Below, one piece after another: positions 34,101 to 42,264 of a DNA stretch of 64,000 bases. A program made the position numbers and the translations under genes. Under the pieces are notes generated by a model. That model worked only from the letters and a program-made list of their open reading frames with translations, was not told the origin of the DNA and did not search any database. Origin of the DNA: Micromonospora purpureochromogenes (GTDB lineage Bacteria > Actinomycetota > Actinomycetes > Mycobacteriales > Micromonosporaceae); NCBI RefSeq assembly GCF_900091515.1, contig NZ_LT607410.1, forward strand, positions 4,340,001-4,404,000, in the 5' to 3' direction. Position 1 is the first letter of the stretch. Each line of letters begins with the position of its first letter.

Positions 34101-34849
34101 GGATGGCTGGCGTCGATCCCGGTGTCCAGCACCGCGACCTTCGCCCCGCGACCGTCGTAACCGGCGGCCCACGCCTCGGGAGCGCCGATCTGCGGCACGC
34201 TCTCCTTGAGGTTGGCGGTGACCCGGCCGTCCAGCCAGAGCTTCGCTATCCCACCTCCGAGCGCCGGGTTGGACCCGGAGGCGCCCGGCGCAATGGTGGT
34301 CCAGAAGGAGCGGGTCTGCCTCTTGTCCACTGCCAGCGCCGCGGCACCGACTCGCCGCAGGTCGCGAACCAGCTTCGCGCCCCGCGGCGCGGCCAGTTTG
34401 GCCGTGCGCGTCTTTGCCGGCGCGTAGGTGCTGATCACGGCCACGCTCGTGGCCTTCGCGTCGTCGTACCCCATCTCGATGAGATCGGTGACGTTGAACA
34501 AACGCCGGTCCAGCTTGTTGCTGGTCAGCAGGGGCAGCGCCTCGTCGGGCAGGACGAACAGATCATCGCCGCTCTCCTGGAGGTGCACTCCGCCGGTGGC
34601 ATTGTCGGGCCGGTCGACATCGACCGTCTCCGCGCCGTCGGTGGAGGTGGTCACCGTGACGACGTCGCCGGTGATCAGGGTGACGGTGTGCTTGTACATG
34701 GCCGCGGCCTTGGCGGCCGTGGATGGACTGGCCGCCGCGGGCAGCTGGATCGCGGTGAAACCGGCCGCGATCAGTCCGGCTGCTGATGCGGCAGCGATCA
34801 GCCGCCGCATCGCAGCGCCGGACGCGATGGGTCCTGTGGGGGATGACAT
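31145..34849 (-). CDS. Secreted S8 subtilase, 1234 aa (module 2)
   Basis: ATG at 34849. Signal peptide with hydrophobic core (MRRLIAAASAAGLIAAGFTA) and AAASPST cleavage region. Prosegment VTLITGDVVTVTT, then S8 triad Asp242 (VAVLDTGID), His274 (NGHGTHVAST), Asn in VIAAGNAG, Ser446 (GTSMATPH). After the catalytic domain: an Ig-like region (PVTFTNSGSTGVTLNLAITG), a long beta region, a PA-like domain (GKAVVVTRSG, KLLLVVNDGV) and a C-terminal beta domain with VSYDDGATWQPVTLSKN and the end motif EIIRAYGLR. Same order as protease 1, clearly paralogous. Extracellular protein cleavage is expected. A 50-bp piece of it is repeated at 23561. Confidence 0.92.
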   Translation of the reverse strand: MSSPTGPIASGAAMRRLIAAASAAGLIAAGFTAIQLPAAASPSTAAKAAAMYKHTVTLITGDVVTVTTSTDGAETVDVDRPDNATGGVHLQESGDDLFVLPDEALPLLTSNKLDRRLFNVTDLIEMGYDDAKATSVAVISTYAPAKTRTAKLAAPRGAKLVRDLRRVGAAALAVDKRQTRSFWTTIAPGASGSNPALGGGIAKLWLDGRVTANLKESVPQIGAPEAWAAGYDGRGAKVAVLDTGIDASHPDLVNQIDAKVSFVPGEDTSDVNGHGTHVASTIVGTGAASDGVYKGVAPGADLVVGKVLGNQGYGQDSWVLAGMQWAAESGADVVSMSLSDPTLSDGTDPMAVAVDTLSAQYGTLFVIAAGNAGPQSIGTPSSAASALTVGAVDKQDRLAPFSSTGPLVRSGALKPDITAPGVNITAARSQQMTTGTGLYRTISGTSMATPHVSGAAAILAQRHPDWSGAQLKEALMSSAKGLAAGYTPYQVGTGRVDVAAAVRTGVRATGSVYFGFFDWPHEPTDAPVTKPVTFTNSGSTGVTLNLAITGNGPFSLGASSVTVPAGGSVAVPVTGDPTKPGTGQFTGYLVGTDAATGGAVTRTSLGLLKEDERYDLKVKLIGRDGKPATSTVVLKKAGEPYPWLYTVNGEQTLRMSPGTYTVESSLAVPGEQADSLGLALLVDPETVLNGSGAEVVLNASKARLLDTVAPQRSQDRQRKLDYTVKYADGDSLRAGYLVPAKYDDLYVTPTDQVTQGSFTMVTRWRKGEPQLSVDVPGLPPVDVTVQPGSTLTAGQETLSTVYAGTGAAAEYAPLDVKGKAVVVTRSGAVSAKDRAAAAVAAGAKLLLVVNDGVGVLDESVGPSPIPVATVHRDAGAQLIRLAKTGTLQLITNQVPYASYVYDLTRNYTGQVPDRPLSYHPAREDLARIDARYHNITEAREGFGLRNDLTFTPSLGIVEREWHPGTRTEWVTPDQVWGESHVQGGWTDATNRHAYAKGTTTRLDWFAPAIRPAFNRTFAVQNSRWRDFMTINVQAWSPSADVLEHGGNLTWGSVPTNMKLYQGDRLLYENKHGADLQWKSVAAGTLPYHLVLVASRPAEQWRLSTRTHTEWDFISSSTESDNIEPMALLQMEYRLDTDLHGDVKAGETEKIRLKPIPQAGGGPSTGNVTSVTLEVSYDDGATWQPVTLSKNAGDWWNGELKLAKQPGGFVSLRATGTTDAGFSIKQEIIRAYGLR
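31504..31553. repeat. Source copy of the 50-bp repeat found at 23561
   Basis: Lies within the C-terminal coding region of protease 2, in frame and native there. Confidence 0.9.
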
Positions 34850-35116
34850 GCGACGGTTCTACCGTTGGAGTTCGACCGGATGAACAGCTGATGCTGGCGG
34901 AGTTCCGCCAAGGCGCCACTCCGCCACACGAAGAAGCCGGCGCTGGACGTGCGGGCAGGGGCCGCACCCAGTGGCAGGACGATCCCGGCTTGGGCGAGGC
35001 CGCCGCGCAGCAGGTAACCGCGGCTACCGCCGAGCGCGCGGACTGCGGCCAGGTCAGCGTCGCGTTGCGTCCACGCGGTGAAGGAAACGCCATCTGACCA
35101 TGTCCGTGCCGAACCT
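34850..35116. other. Gap upstream of the second subtilase
   Basis: Contains the likely promoter region of protease 2, with the short palindrome ACGGTTCTACCGT about 5 bp before the start codon. No gene. Confidence 0.4.
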
Positions 35117-35277
35117 CGCTACTTCGCGCTTCCCGGCCTGCGGCTGAAGGTCGGGGCCGCATCTACGGTCGCGGTCGTCGCGCTAACCGGGTATCTCGTC
35201 GGTCGCAACAACGACCATTTCCTCACCTGTGAGGAGTTTACGGTGGCCGGCGAGCACCGGCCCGCCAATTGCATGCC
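35117..35277 (+). pseudogene. C-terminal fragment of the membrane protein family of 7594-8220
   Basis: The forward strand reads RYFALPGLRLKVGAASTVAV VALTGYLVGRNNDHFLTCEE FTVAGEHRPANC. It aligns with KYFTLPGRRLKVTLVVVVAI VALTGFLVGHFNNRFLACQD FIVAGDDPPPNC at the end of the intact protein at 7594-8220 (about 60% identical, same cysteine spacing). Only the last 50 residues survive; there is no normal stop after the second Cys, and the frame runs on antisense to the regulator. Confidence 0.75.
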
Positions 35278-35355
35278 TGCCGGGGAACCCGCGAGCAGGG
35301 GAAGGCGCAGATCGTGGTCGGCGGGCGACGAAGGTCGACCGCGCCGAGGAGTCCC

Positions 35356-36351
35356 TCATGCGGTCCGGTTGCGGTCTCGCTCGGCGTCGAGCCAGCCCAG
35401 CCGTGCCGCCTGGAAGCCCAGCTGCATGCGAGTCTGCACCCGCGCGACGTTCATCAGGTGCCGGACCCGGCGCTGCACCGTCCGCAGGGATGTGCGCAGC
35501 TGGGCGGCGATCGCTTGATCGGTGAGGCCGGTCAGCGACAGGCTGAGGATTTGTGCATCCAGATCTTCGATGGCGGACCCGTTCTGCACGGCGCCCGCAG
35601 AGGTGACAATCTGCGTCGCTCTCTCCCATTCGGATTCGAACAGCGCTATCAGCGCGTCGAGCAGGCTGCTCTCGTGCACGAGCAGGGCTCCCGCCTTCCC
35701 GGCAGTGGCCGCACCGAGGAGTGGAACAATGGCGAACTCGCGGTCCACGATGAAGAGTTTCAACGGCAGCGTCTCAGCTATTCGGACCTCCTCCCCCGCC
35801 GCCCGCGCATCGACGATTTCGTCGAACGAGGTGGCTCCCTCGTCGAGCATCGCGCGTTCGAGTATCGCGCGGTAGCGGACGCCGCGGGCGATGACCGCGC
35901 CGTCGGTCATGTTGCCAGCCGAAAAGACCGGAGCCTTGGCAAAGTTCATGACCTCCGTTCGTGCGCCGAGTTGTATTTGTCGGATGCGCTCGCGGATGGC
36001 CCCGGTGCCGCGGATCACGTCGACGACGTCCGCGGCGCCGCGCCCGAGGGTGGCCGTGCGGTAGATTTCGTCGAGGGAGTCGAGTTCGAGTTCCGCCAGC
36101 TTGAGCTCGTTCTGTCGCTGGACCAGGAGCGCCCGCAGCGCCGCCGGTGGGGAGGCCACGAACCGGGCGGTGTCGCCGAGGCTGCGCACGGCGAGCCCCC
36201 GGCCTTCGAGCATGCCGAGGATGCGCACCACCTGGCGGGCGTCGCAGCCCACGGACTCGGCGAGTTCAGCGGGGGTGGCAGAGGCTACCGAGATCAGCGC
36301 GTGGTAGGTGTCTGCTTCTTCGGGGGTCAGTCCCAGCACGTCTGACAGCAA
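35356..36351 (-). CDS. Regulator with TrmB-like and LuxR-like helix-turn-helix domains (module 3)
   Basis: 331 residues from the TTG at 36351, chosen because GAGGAGGAG precedes it at ideal distance and because homology with the other two regulators begins there (LSDVLGLTPEEADTYHALIS). N-terminal TrmB-like domain (ATPAELAESVGCDARQVVRI LGMLEGRGLAV), central region (VIRGTGAIRERIRQIQLGAR TEVMNF and ETLPLKLFIVDREFAIVPLL), C-terminal helix-turn-helix (ILSLSLTGLTDQAIAAQLRT SLRTVQRRVRHLM). It follows the protease 3 - lipoprotein pair on the same strand, after a terminator-like hairpin. Confidence 0.85.
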   Translation of the reverse strand: MLSDVLGLTPEEADTYHALISVASATPAELAESVGCDARQVVRILGMLEGRGLAVRSLGDTARFVASPPAALRALLVQRQNELKLAELELDSLDEIYRTATLGRGAADVVDVIRGTGAIRERIRQIQLGARTEVMNFAKAPVFSAGNMTDGAVIARGVRYRAILERAMLDEGATSFDEIVDARAAGEEVRIAETLPLKLFIVDREFAIVPLLGAATAGKAGALLVHESSLLDALIALFESEWERATQIVTSAGAVQNGSAIEDLDAQILSLSLTGLTDQAIAAQLRTSLRTVQRRVRHLMNVARVQTRMQLGFQAARLGWLDAERDRNRTA

Positions 36352-36493
36352 GCTGCTCCTCCTCTTGTTTTCTCGGTGCTTCCGGCCCGTGCAGGGACGG
36401 GGCCAACGGGCCTGAACGGTGCGCCGAGCGGCTATTTGCACGGGCATTTGGCCCTGCCCGCGTTCGGCGACGGCTTCACCGAGACGCGAGGGA

Positions 36494-36527
36494 CGGCCGG
36501 GGCGAAACTCACGTCTCGCCCCGGCCG
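36494..36527 (-). terminator. Hairpin after the lipoprotein gene of module 3
   Basis: CGGCCGGGGCGA and its complement TCGCCCCGGCCG enclose about ten bases, 39 bp past the lipoprotein stop. Confidence 0.7.
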
Positions 36528-36565
36528 CAGCCCTCCGGTTCGGTTCACCGCTTCATCGGTTCGCC

Positions 36566-37210
36566 TCAGCGCAGTTGGTAGGCCTTGGGAATCGTCTGCG
36601 TGACGGTGTTCCCCGCACTGTCGGTCGCGGTGATGCGCAGTCCGGCTCCTCCGGGGGCTTCGTCACGCTTCGGGTGCTTGATCTGCGCGGTGAACGTGTT
36701 CTGCCCGCCGGCCTGGGTGATGGCCGGCTGCCAGGTCTTGCCGCCGTCGAAGCTGGCCTCGACCCGCAGCTCGATCACGGTCGGTGGCGTGCTGAGCCGT
36801 TCCTGGTAGTAGCCGGTGACGGTGATGAGGTGGAGCCCGTCGGCCCTGGCGGTGTTGTCCAGGTCCAGGCCCAGGTCGTACCGCAGGAAGATCAACGGCT
36901 CCGGACGGCACGGACCTGGCTCCTTGACCAGGATGTCCGCGATGCACGGCTGCGACGTCGACGCGTCAGGCGTGGTTGGCCGGTCGGAGGTGTACTCCCA
37001 CACGGTCTTGACCCCGTTGGTCTCCGCCTCGAACGAGTAGCGGGCTGATTGCGCAGGCAGGTCGTATGTGACGACGTCGGCACTAGCCATGCAACCCGCC
37101 AGCGCGAGCAGCCCGAGGGCTGCCAGCGCCGCCAGGTTCATCGTCCGGCGCCACCTCGATGGCGCGGTCGCGTTCATCGGACCAGTCTCCTTACTCGCTT
37201 CGGTCATCAC
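36566..37210 (-). CDS. Lipoprotein equivalent to the subtilase C-terminal domain
   Basis: 214 residues; its GTG start overlaps the stop of protease 3 (GTGA), so translation is coupled. A lipobox LALAGC follows a hydrophobic segment (LAALAALGLLALAGC), so the mature protein is lipid-anchored. The mature part matches the C-terminal domain of the other two proteases: compare SFDGGKTWQPAITQ with SYDDGATWQPVTLS of protease 2, and the last residues TQTIPKAYQLR with KQEIIRAYGLR and SQTITRAYDVR. The preceding strand pair (YSFEAETNGVKTVWEYTSD) also corresponds to WRLSTRTHTEWDFISS of protease 2. It thus looks like the split-off domain of protease 3, converted into a separate membrane-tethered subunit. 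Function as docking or substrate-binding partner is inference. Confidence 0.85.
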   Translation of the reverse strand: MMTEASKETGPMNATAPSRWRRTMNLAALAALGLLALAGCMASADVVTYDLPAQSARYSFEAETNGVKTVWEYTSDRPTTPDASTSQPCIADILVKEPGPCRPEPLIFLRYDLGLDLDNTARADGLHLITVTGYYQERLSTPPTVIELRVEASFDGGKTWQPAITQAGGQNTFTAQIKHPKRDEAPGGAGLRITATDSAGNTVTQTIPKAYQLR

Positions 37211-40200
37211 CGCTGGCCCCCCGACACCAGGTCCGGCACGTTGCCGGGCTCGCCGAGCTGGAAGACGAACTTGATCGGGACGAGCCGTTGCGGGATTTCG
37301 TGGCCGCCGTCGTCGAAGAGGCTGACGTGGCAGGCGGGGGGCCTACAGGTCTCCATCCCATAAAGCCATGGGACAGCCCCCGTGTCGTTCAGGATGCCGA
37401 TCATGGCCTGGCGACCGCCCCCGCTACCGGTCAGGTGCAGGGTGGGCCAGAAGTGGTCGGCCTCCCGGCAGCCGGCGCACGGCAGACCGGTGTTGACGGT
37501 GAAGCCCGACTTGGTGCGGACCTGGGGCACTGCGCCGGGAAGGGACGGGCCTGCGTTCCAGTCGATCGTGTTCTTTCTGTCGAGCGCCAGGTCCTGAGCT
37601 TCGGATAGGCCCGATGAACTCGCCACGGACGGCGCGAGCTGATCCCTGATGGACAGCTCGAAGTGGTCGATCGCGTTGTCGTCCCGCGGCCCGACCAACG
37701 TGGTGAGCTGCCGTTGGCTGGCCGGCTTGGGCAGGTTCACGTCCACTGCGGCCGGGCCGGCGTCGGTGGTCCGGCTCCAGCTGAAGTAGGGAATGTGGCC
37801 GGGCCGGTCAGCGTGGATACGGTGATCGACGCGGTCGAGCTCCTCTGGCAGGACCTGGTACGGCAGGTTGGCGGGGACCCGGCCGTTGGTGTTGAACGCC
37901 AGCGCGTATGCCTTCGACACTTCGCTGGTGCCGCCGAGTCCGACCTGGACGCCGGGCTTTGCCCCACCCCCGATCCGCCGGATCAGCGTGGCGGCCTCGG
38001 CCGGGGGCACGGTCACGATCGGCAGCGCCGCGTACGGGTCGACCGGCGGGCAGCTGTCCGGACCGTTTTCGCATTTGTAGGTTCGGGGCTCGTACGTCAG
38101 CAGGGCGATCCGACCGGTTTCGCCAGCCACCAGCACCCCGACCGCACCCGCGGCGGCAGCCGCCGCCACTCGCTCGCGAAGTGCGGCGAAGTTGCAGGTC
38201 GTCGCGCAGATGTCGGTTGGCCTCAACAGCACGAGCGCGCCCGTCGCGTCGACCCTGGCGAGCTCCCCGGCCGTTCCGGTGCCCGCGTAGACCACCGGCT
38301 TCTGCCCGTTGCTGGGCAGTCGGGGGATCGTCAACCGCACAAGACGGGTCACGATCTTCCCGTCCTCCTTCCATTGCTGGACCCCACCGTGGATAGAGGC
38401 GTCCGGCGTCGCGTAGCGGGCGTCCAGGTCGAAGGAGTCAGCGTTCCCGGTGACCTTCATCGTCACGGACGGCGGTGTCAGAACATGCTGACTGTTGAAG
38501 GCGAGCGTGCCGAGGCTCACCTCACCGGTCGGCAGTACCCACCAGTTCGGCTCACCGGGACCGTAGTCGGTGGCCAGCTGTGCGGTGATCCCCCAAGCGC
38601 CGTTCGCAGAGACTCGCTGGATCTTGAAGGCTGCGCGGTATGTCTCCGTCGGTTCCGGGGCGTTCACCTTGACCGGCTTGGCCTTCCGCAGATCCAGCTC
38701 CACCGTGGTCGGCCCGGTGATCGCCACCTGTGGTGCCATCGGTGCGGCCCGGTGCAGGTCACCGGCAGCGTCCCGCCACGTCACCGCGACGGCCGCCGCG
38801 ACGGTGCCGGCGAAGATCCGCGCCTTGATCGTCTCGCCACCCGGTGCCACCACCGGGTCCTCGTACAGGTTCAGCTTGTCCTCGTCCATCGGGACGATCA
38901 GCGCGTTGCCGTACGAGATTGCGGTGGCGCCGGCCGGAGGAATGACCTTGATGGTCAGGTCGTAGCGGATCGGCTCCAGGAACGCGGAGATCCGCGACGT
39001 TCCCAGCGTCGTCCCTGCGCTGTCCTCGGCGGTCAGGACGCCGGTGTATCCGCCGTACTGCCCGGCGCTGTCCAGCACCCTGCCGTCCATGGTCACCGTC
39101 ACGTCAGCCGAGTCCTTGGCGGGCACGGTCACCTGGTTGGCGCTGAGGGTGAACAGCCCCGCCGGCGCCGGCTTGCCCGAGGAGGAGGCCGAGGCGGTGA
39201 GCGTGAGCGTGATCGGCTGGTCGGTCCAGTTGCTGTAGGTGACCGTCCTGGACACCGGTGAGTGCGGGTATTCGAATCGGCCGAAGTTCAGGTTTCCGTC
39301 CGGGATGATCTTCGGATCGATCGCGCGGGCCAGGTCCACCCGGCCGGCGCCCTGCGCGTACAGGTCATGTCCGAGGTCCTTGGCGGTGGCCATCAGCAGC
39401 GCCTTGATCTGCCGCCCGGTGAAGTCCGGGTGCTGCTGGGCGATGATCGCCGCGGCACCGGCCATGTGGGGGGTGGCCATGGAGGTGCCACTGGCGGACG
39501 TGTAGTAGTCGTCCACCGGCTTACCCATCCCAGTGCCCTTCGCGCGGGCCGCGACGATGGCGACGCCCGGAGCCGCGATGTCCGGCTTCGCCCCGCCGTC
39601 CCCGACCCGAGGTCCGCGGCTGGAGAAGACGGCCATCTGGTCGCTCTTGTCTACGGCCGCGACGGTCAGTGCCTCGTCGGCGGCGCCCGGCGCCCCGACC
39701 GTCCGGGAGGCCGGGCCGTTGTTGCCTGCAGCGATGACGAACAGGGTGCCGTAGGTGCCGCTGAGCTTGTTGACCGTCTTGCTCAGCAGGTCCGTGCCGT
39801 CCGTGGGCTGGCCGCCGAGGCTCATGTTCACCACGTCGGCACCGGACTTGGCGGCCCACTCCATGCCGGCCATGACCGCGTCGCCGGCACATGTGCCGTC
39901 CCCGCCGCAGACCCTGCCGATGAGCAGCTTCGCACCGGGCGCCACGCCGCGACGCAGCCCGCCGGAGGCCTTGCCGGTGCCGGCGATCGTGGACGCCACA
40001 TGGGTGCCGTGTCCGTGTCCGTCGACCGGACCGTCCGGGCTGCTGGTGAAGTCCACCGCCTCGGCGATCTGGCCGGCGAGGTCGGGGTGGGTCGCATCGA
40101 TGCCGCTGTCCAGCACGGCGACCTTCACGTTTGCACCGTCGTAGCCGCGGCTCCAGGCGGCGGGCGCGCCGATCTGCGGCACGGACTTGTCGAGTTCGAT

Positions 40201-40884
40201 CCTCGTCAGCTCGTTCAGCCACACCTTCGCCACCCCGGCCAGCGGGCCGGTGGCCCGGGCGGCGGAGGCGGACTTGCCAGCGTTCTTCTGCTGGACCTCC
40301 CGCCACCACCGGCCGTCGCCCTTGATCCTCATCGAGCGGGCGTTGATGCCCGGCAGCACGGCCTTGGCGGTGGTACCGGCGACGATCGGCGCCGTTTGCG
40401 CGTTGGTCTGCTCGGTGTACGCGGTGATCGCCGGGACCTCACCGGTCGTGCCCTCGGCCGCCCAGTCGGCCAGCTTGGCGAGGTTGAAGAGCTCCCAGTC
40501 CAGCAGGTCGGCACGGAGCAGCGACAACACGTCGTCCGGCACGACGTAGACCTGACTGTTCCTGGTGATGGTGTGGAAGAGCACTGACTCCTGTCCGGGC
40601 CGCGTCGCCGGCTCGATCTCGCGGACGACCGGCTGCCCGTCCGCGGTGACACCGACCTGCACCTTGTCGCCGGTCACCAGCGTCAGCGACAGGTTCGCCC
40701 CAGTTCCGGCGGCAGCCCGGAGAAGGTTGTCACGGACCGACGCGGGCAGGCTCAGGTCGAGGACGCTAGGGGCAGCCGGAGCCGGGGGTGGGCTGGCCGC
40801 ACTCGCCGAGGTGGTCGACATGACCATCCCGAGGACGGTGACGCCGGCAACCGCAGCGGCTAACCGTCGCCCGAAACGCCTCAT
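37207..40884 (-). CDS. Secreted S8 subtilase, 1225 aa (module 3), lacking the C-terminal domain
   Basis: Start at the ATG 40884 with AGGAGG upstream. Signal peptide MRRFGRRLAAAVAGVTVLGM with TTSASAASPPP. Prosegment LTLVTGDKVQVGVTADGQPV. S8 triad: Asp259 (VAVLDSGIDATHPDL), His292 (HGHGTHVAST), Asn in VIAAGNNGP, Ser468 (ASGTSMATPH). A disulphide-like VCGGDGTCAG pair lies after the His. Downstream are an Ig-like region (VTYSNWTDQPITLTLTA), further beta domains and a PA-like domain (ALVLLRPTDIC, VGVLVAGETG). It ends VFQLGEPGNVPDLVSGGQR, without the ...AYxLR C-terminal domain of the other two; that domain is encoded by the overlapping lipoprotein gene. Likely operon: protease - lipoprotein - regulator. 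Confidence 0.92.
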   Translation of the reverse strand: MRRFGRRLAAAVAGVTVLGMVMSTTSASAASPPPAPAAPSVLDLSLPASVRDNLLRAAAGTGANLSLTLVTGDKVQVGVTADGQPVVREIEPATRPGQESVLFHTITRNSQVYVVPDDVLSLLRADLLDWELFNLAKLADWAAEGTTGEVPAITAYTEQTNAQTAPIVAGTTAKAVLPGINARSMRIKGDGRWWREVQQKNAGKSASAARATGPLAGVAKVWLNELTRIELDKSVPQIGAPAAWSRGYDGANVKVAVLDSGIDATHPDLAGQIAEAVDFTSSPDGPVDGHGHGTHVASTIAGTGKASGGLRRGVAPGAKLLIGRVCGGDGTCAGDAVMAGMEWAAKSGADVVNMSLGGQPTDGTDLLSKTVNKLSGTYGTLFVIAAGNNGPASRTVGAPGAADEALTVAAVDKSDQMAVFSSRGPRVGDGGAKPDIAAPGVAIVAARAKGTGMGKPVDDYYTSASGTSMATPHMAGAAAIIAQQHPDFTGRQIKALLMATAKDLGHDLYAQGAGRVDLARAIDPKIIPDGNLNFGRFEYPHSPVSRTVTYSNWTDQPITLTLTASASSSGKPAPAGLFTLSANQVTVPAKDSADVTVTMDGRVLDSAGQYGGYTGVLTAEDSAGTTLGTSRISAFLEPIRYDLTIKVIPPAGATAISYGNALIVPMDEDKLNLYEDPVVAPGGETIKARIFAGTVAAAVAVTWRDAAGDLHRAAPMAPQVAITGPTTVELDLRKAKPVKVNAPEPTETYRAAFKIQRVSANGAWGITAQLATDYGPGEPNWWVLPTGEVSLGTLAFNSQHVLTPPSVTMKVTGNADSFDLDARYATPDASIHGGVQQWKEDGKIVTRLVRLTIPRLPSNGQKPVVYAGTGTAGELARVDATGALVLLRPTDICATTCNFAALRERVAAAAAAGAVGVLVAGETGRIALLTYEPRTYKCENGPDSCPPVDPYAALPIVTVPPAEAATLIRRIGGGAKPGVQVGLGGTSEVSKAYALAFNTNGRVPANLPYQVLPEELDRVDHRIHADRPGHIPYFSWSRTTDAGPAAVDVNLPKPASQRQLTTLVGPRDDNAIDHFELSIRDQLAPSVASSSGLSEAQDLALDRKNTIDWNAGPSLPGAVPQVRTKSGFTVNTGLPCAGCREADHFWPTLHLTGSGGGRQAMIGILNDTGAVPWLYGMETCRPPACHVSLFDDGGHEIPQRLVPIKFVFQLGEPGNVPDLVSGGQR

Positions 40885-41481
40885 CGCCAGGCCTCCTGAC
40901 ATGCCGTCCTTTCGGGTTCGTAAATATGGTGTGGGGGGATGCATGGGCGCCTCCTGCTCGTCGCGACAAAGAAGCCTTGCCGCATCAGGCAGATACTCAG
41001 GCTCGACACGAATCGAGGCAACTGATTGACGGTGGCGGACTTCTCCCATGACACAAACCCGCCACCGCGATGAGCCAGGCAGCCGGCGGAGGAACGTCAC
41101 GCCGCCTTGGCGGCGCTGGCGAGGGTGACGAAATCCCACGTCGAGGCGCGCCGCGAGTTCCGCCGTAATCAATCCCACGAAAATCCTTCGGCAGGACAGA
41201 ATTGGCCGATGGGTACTTTCGGCATTGCCATCCACACGCAAGGGTCTCTCTCGTGTGTGGACCTTTCGCGCCACGGGTGCCGTTACGACAATGCCGCCGC
41301 TACGCTTCACCGGATCGCCGGCTTTTCGGGTGCAGGTTCCGGAGAGAGGAACGGGAAGGCGTGTCGATACCGCACGGTCGGGGGAATTCGGCGCCCAGTC
41401 GGGTGATCGCGCTGGGTGTGGCGGTGGTTGGGGCCCCGCCACCCCGGACGGTGGCGGGATGGCGGGGCGGCGGGTCGGTTG
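40885..41481. other. Upstream region of the third subtilase
   Basis: No gene recognised. It should contain the promoter of protease 3. Composition is less G+C-rich than the flanking genes over 40910-41240 (e.g. TTCGTAAATATGGTG), in keeping with a regulatory region. Confidence 0.4.
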
Positions 41482-41945
41482 TCAGGCGCCGGTGGGGGCA
41501 GGGAGCAGCGGCTGCGCCGCGTAGACGGTGAGCTTCAGCGATCCCTCCGCCGGCGCGCGGCCCGGGGGCTTGCACCGACAGCATCGCGGTTTGGATCCCT
41601 GGCCTGGTGAAGGTACGGCTGGACGTCGCGGTGAACGCGTCGTTGATCCGCATACCGGGGATGCTCGGCTCACGCGTGGCGGTCAGCGAGACCGGCTCCT
41701 GCACGCAGTCGCTCCACATGATGGTCGCCGGGAGGTCGGCGGAGGCGAGTCCCGGGGCGGTGATCGTCCAGGTCGCCGCGGTCGGCTCGCCGGCCCGGAC
41801 GGTGCTCGAGGTACCGAGCACGCGCATCTGCCAGGCCACGTTGGCCGTGGGGAAGAAGTTCGTCCCTTGGACCGTCAGCCGGCCGCCCACCTCAGCCAGC
41901 CGCGTGGTGAAGTCGGCGTAGTCGCGCTGCGCCTGCGGGGTCCAG
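41482..41945 (-). pseudogene. Remnant of a protein with a beta domain, truncated and frameshifted
   Basis: The reverse strand reads DWTPQAQRDYADFTTRLAEV GGRLTVQGTNFFPT, then VAWQMRVLGTSSTVRAGEPT, PATIMWSDCVQEPVSLTATR and SSRTFTRPGIQTAMLSVQAP, and after a single-base shift near 41560 the true-looking C-terminus EGSLKLTVYAAQPLLPAPTGA would be in the next frame. The N-terminus is cut at 41945 where other sequence begins. Family not identified. Confidence 0.55.
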
Positions 41946-41949
41946 TCGG

Positions 41950-42033
41950 CACTTCCCCCAAGCCCTCAGCCACCTCTCCCTCACCAACGCCGCGATAGCC
42001 CTCAACGAGCTGTTGGAAGACCAGAGGCTCTAA
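41950..42033 (+). pseudogene. C-terminal scrap, possibly of a transposase
   Basis: The forward strand reads HFPQALSHLSLTNAAIALNE LLEDQRL and stops. Clearly protein-like and abruptly joined to the remnant on the left. The transposase suggestion is a guess. Confidence 0.35.
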
Positions 42034-42264
42034 GCCGCCGGATTCACCAGCGTGGTCATACCGACCTGCCTGATGAGGACATGCCCGCTGGTCCGTAGGG
42101 CCATCCGGGCGTCGGGTGTGTCGACACCCTCCGCCTGGCGGGCGCCAGCACTGTCCACAGGGAATGTTCCGCGGTCGCCGTCATTCCCGTAATGTCCGGA
42201 CGGTGCCGCCGAGCATCGCGGGCTGCATGTATGTGCATCGACAAGGATCGCACTGGGAGAACGG
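42034..42264. other. Upstream region of the PNGase A-like gene
   Basis: No gene. A ribosome binding site (GGGAGAACGG) precedes the ATG at 42265. Confidence 0.4.

Noticed and set aside
31058..34786. A 1242-codon open frame on the forward strand opposite protease 2
   Set aside because: Antisense shadow again; no hydrophobic core pattern or known motif, whereas the reverse strand has a complete S8 protease.
24414..40884. A RiPP (lanthipeptide or lasso peptide) cluster with the subtilases as leader peptidases
   Set aside because: No precursor peptide, cyclase, LanM/LanKC, or exporter gene is present; the proteases are far larger than leader peptidases and have their own signal peptides.
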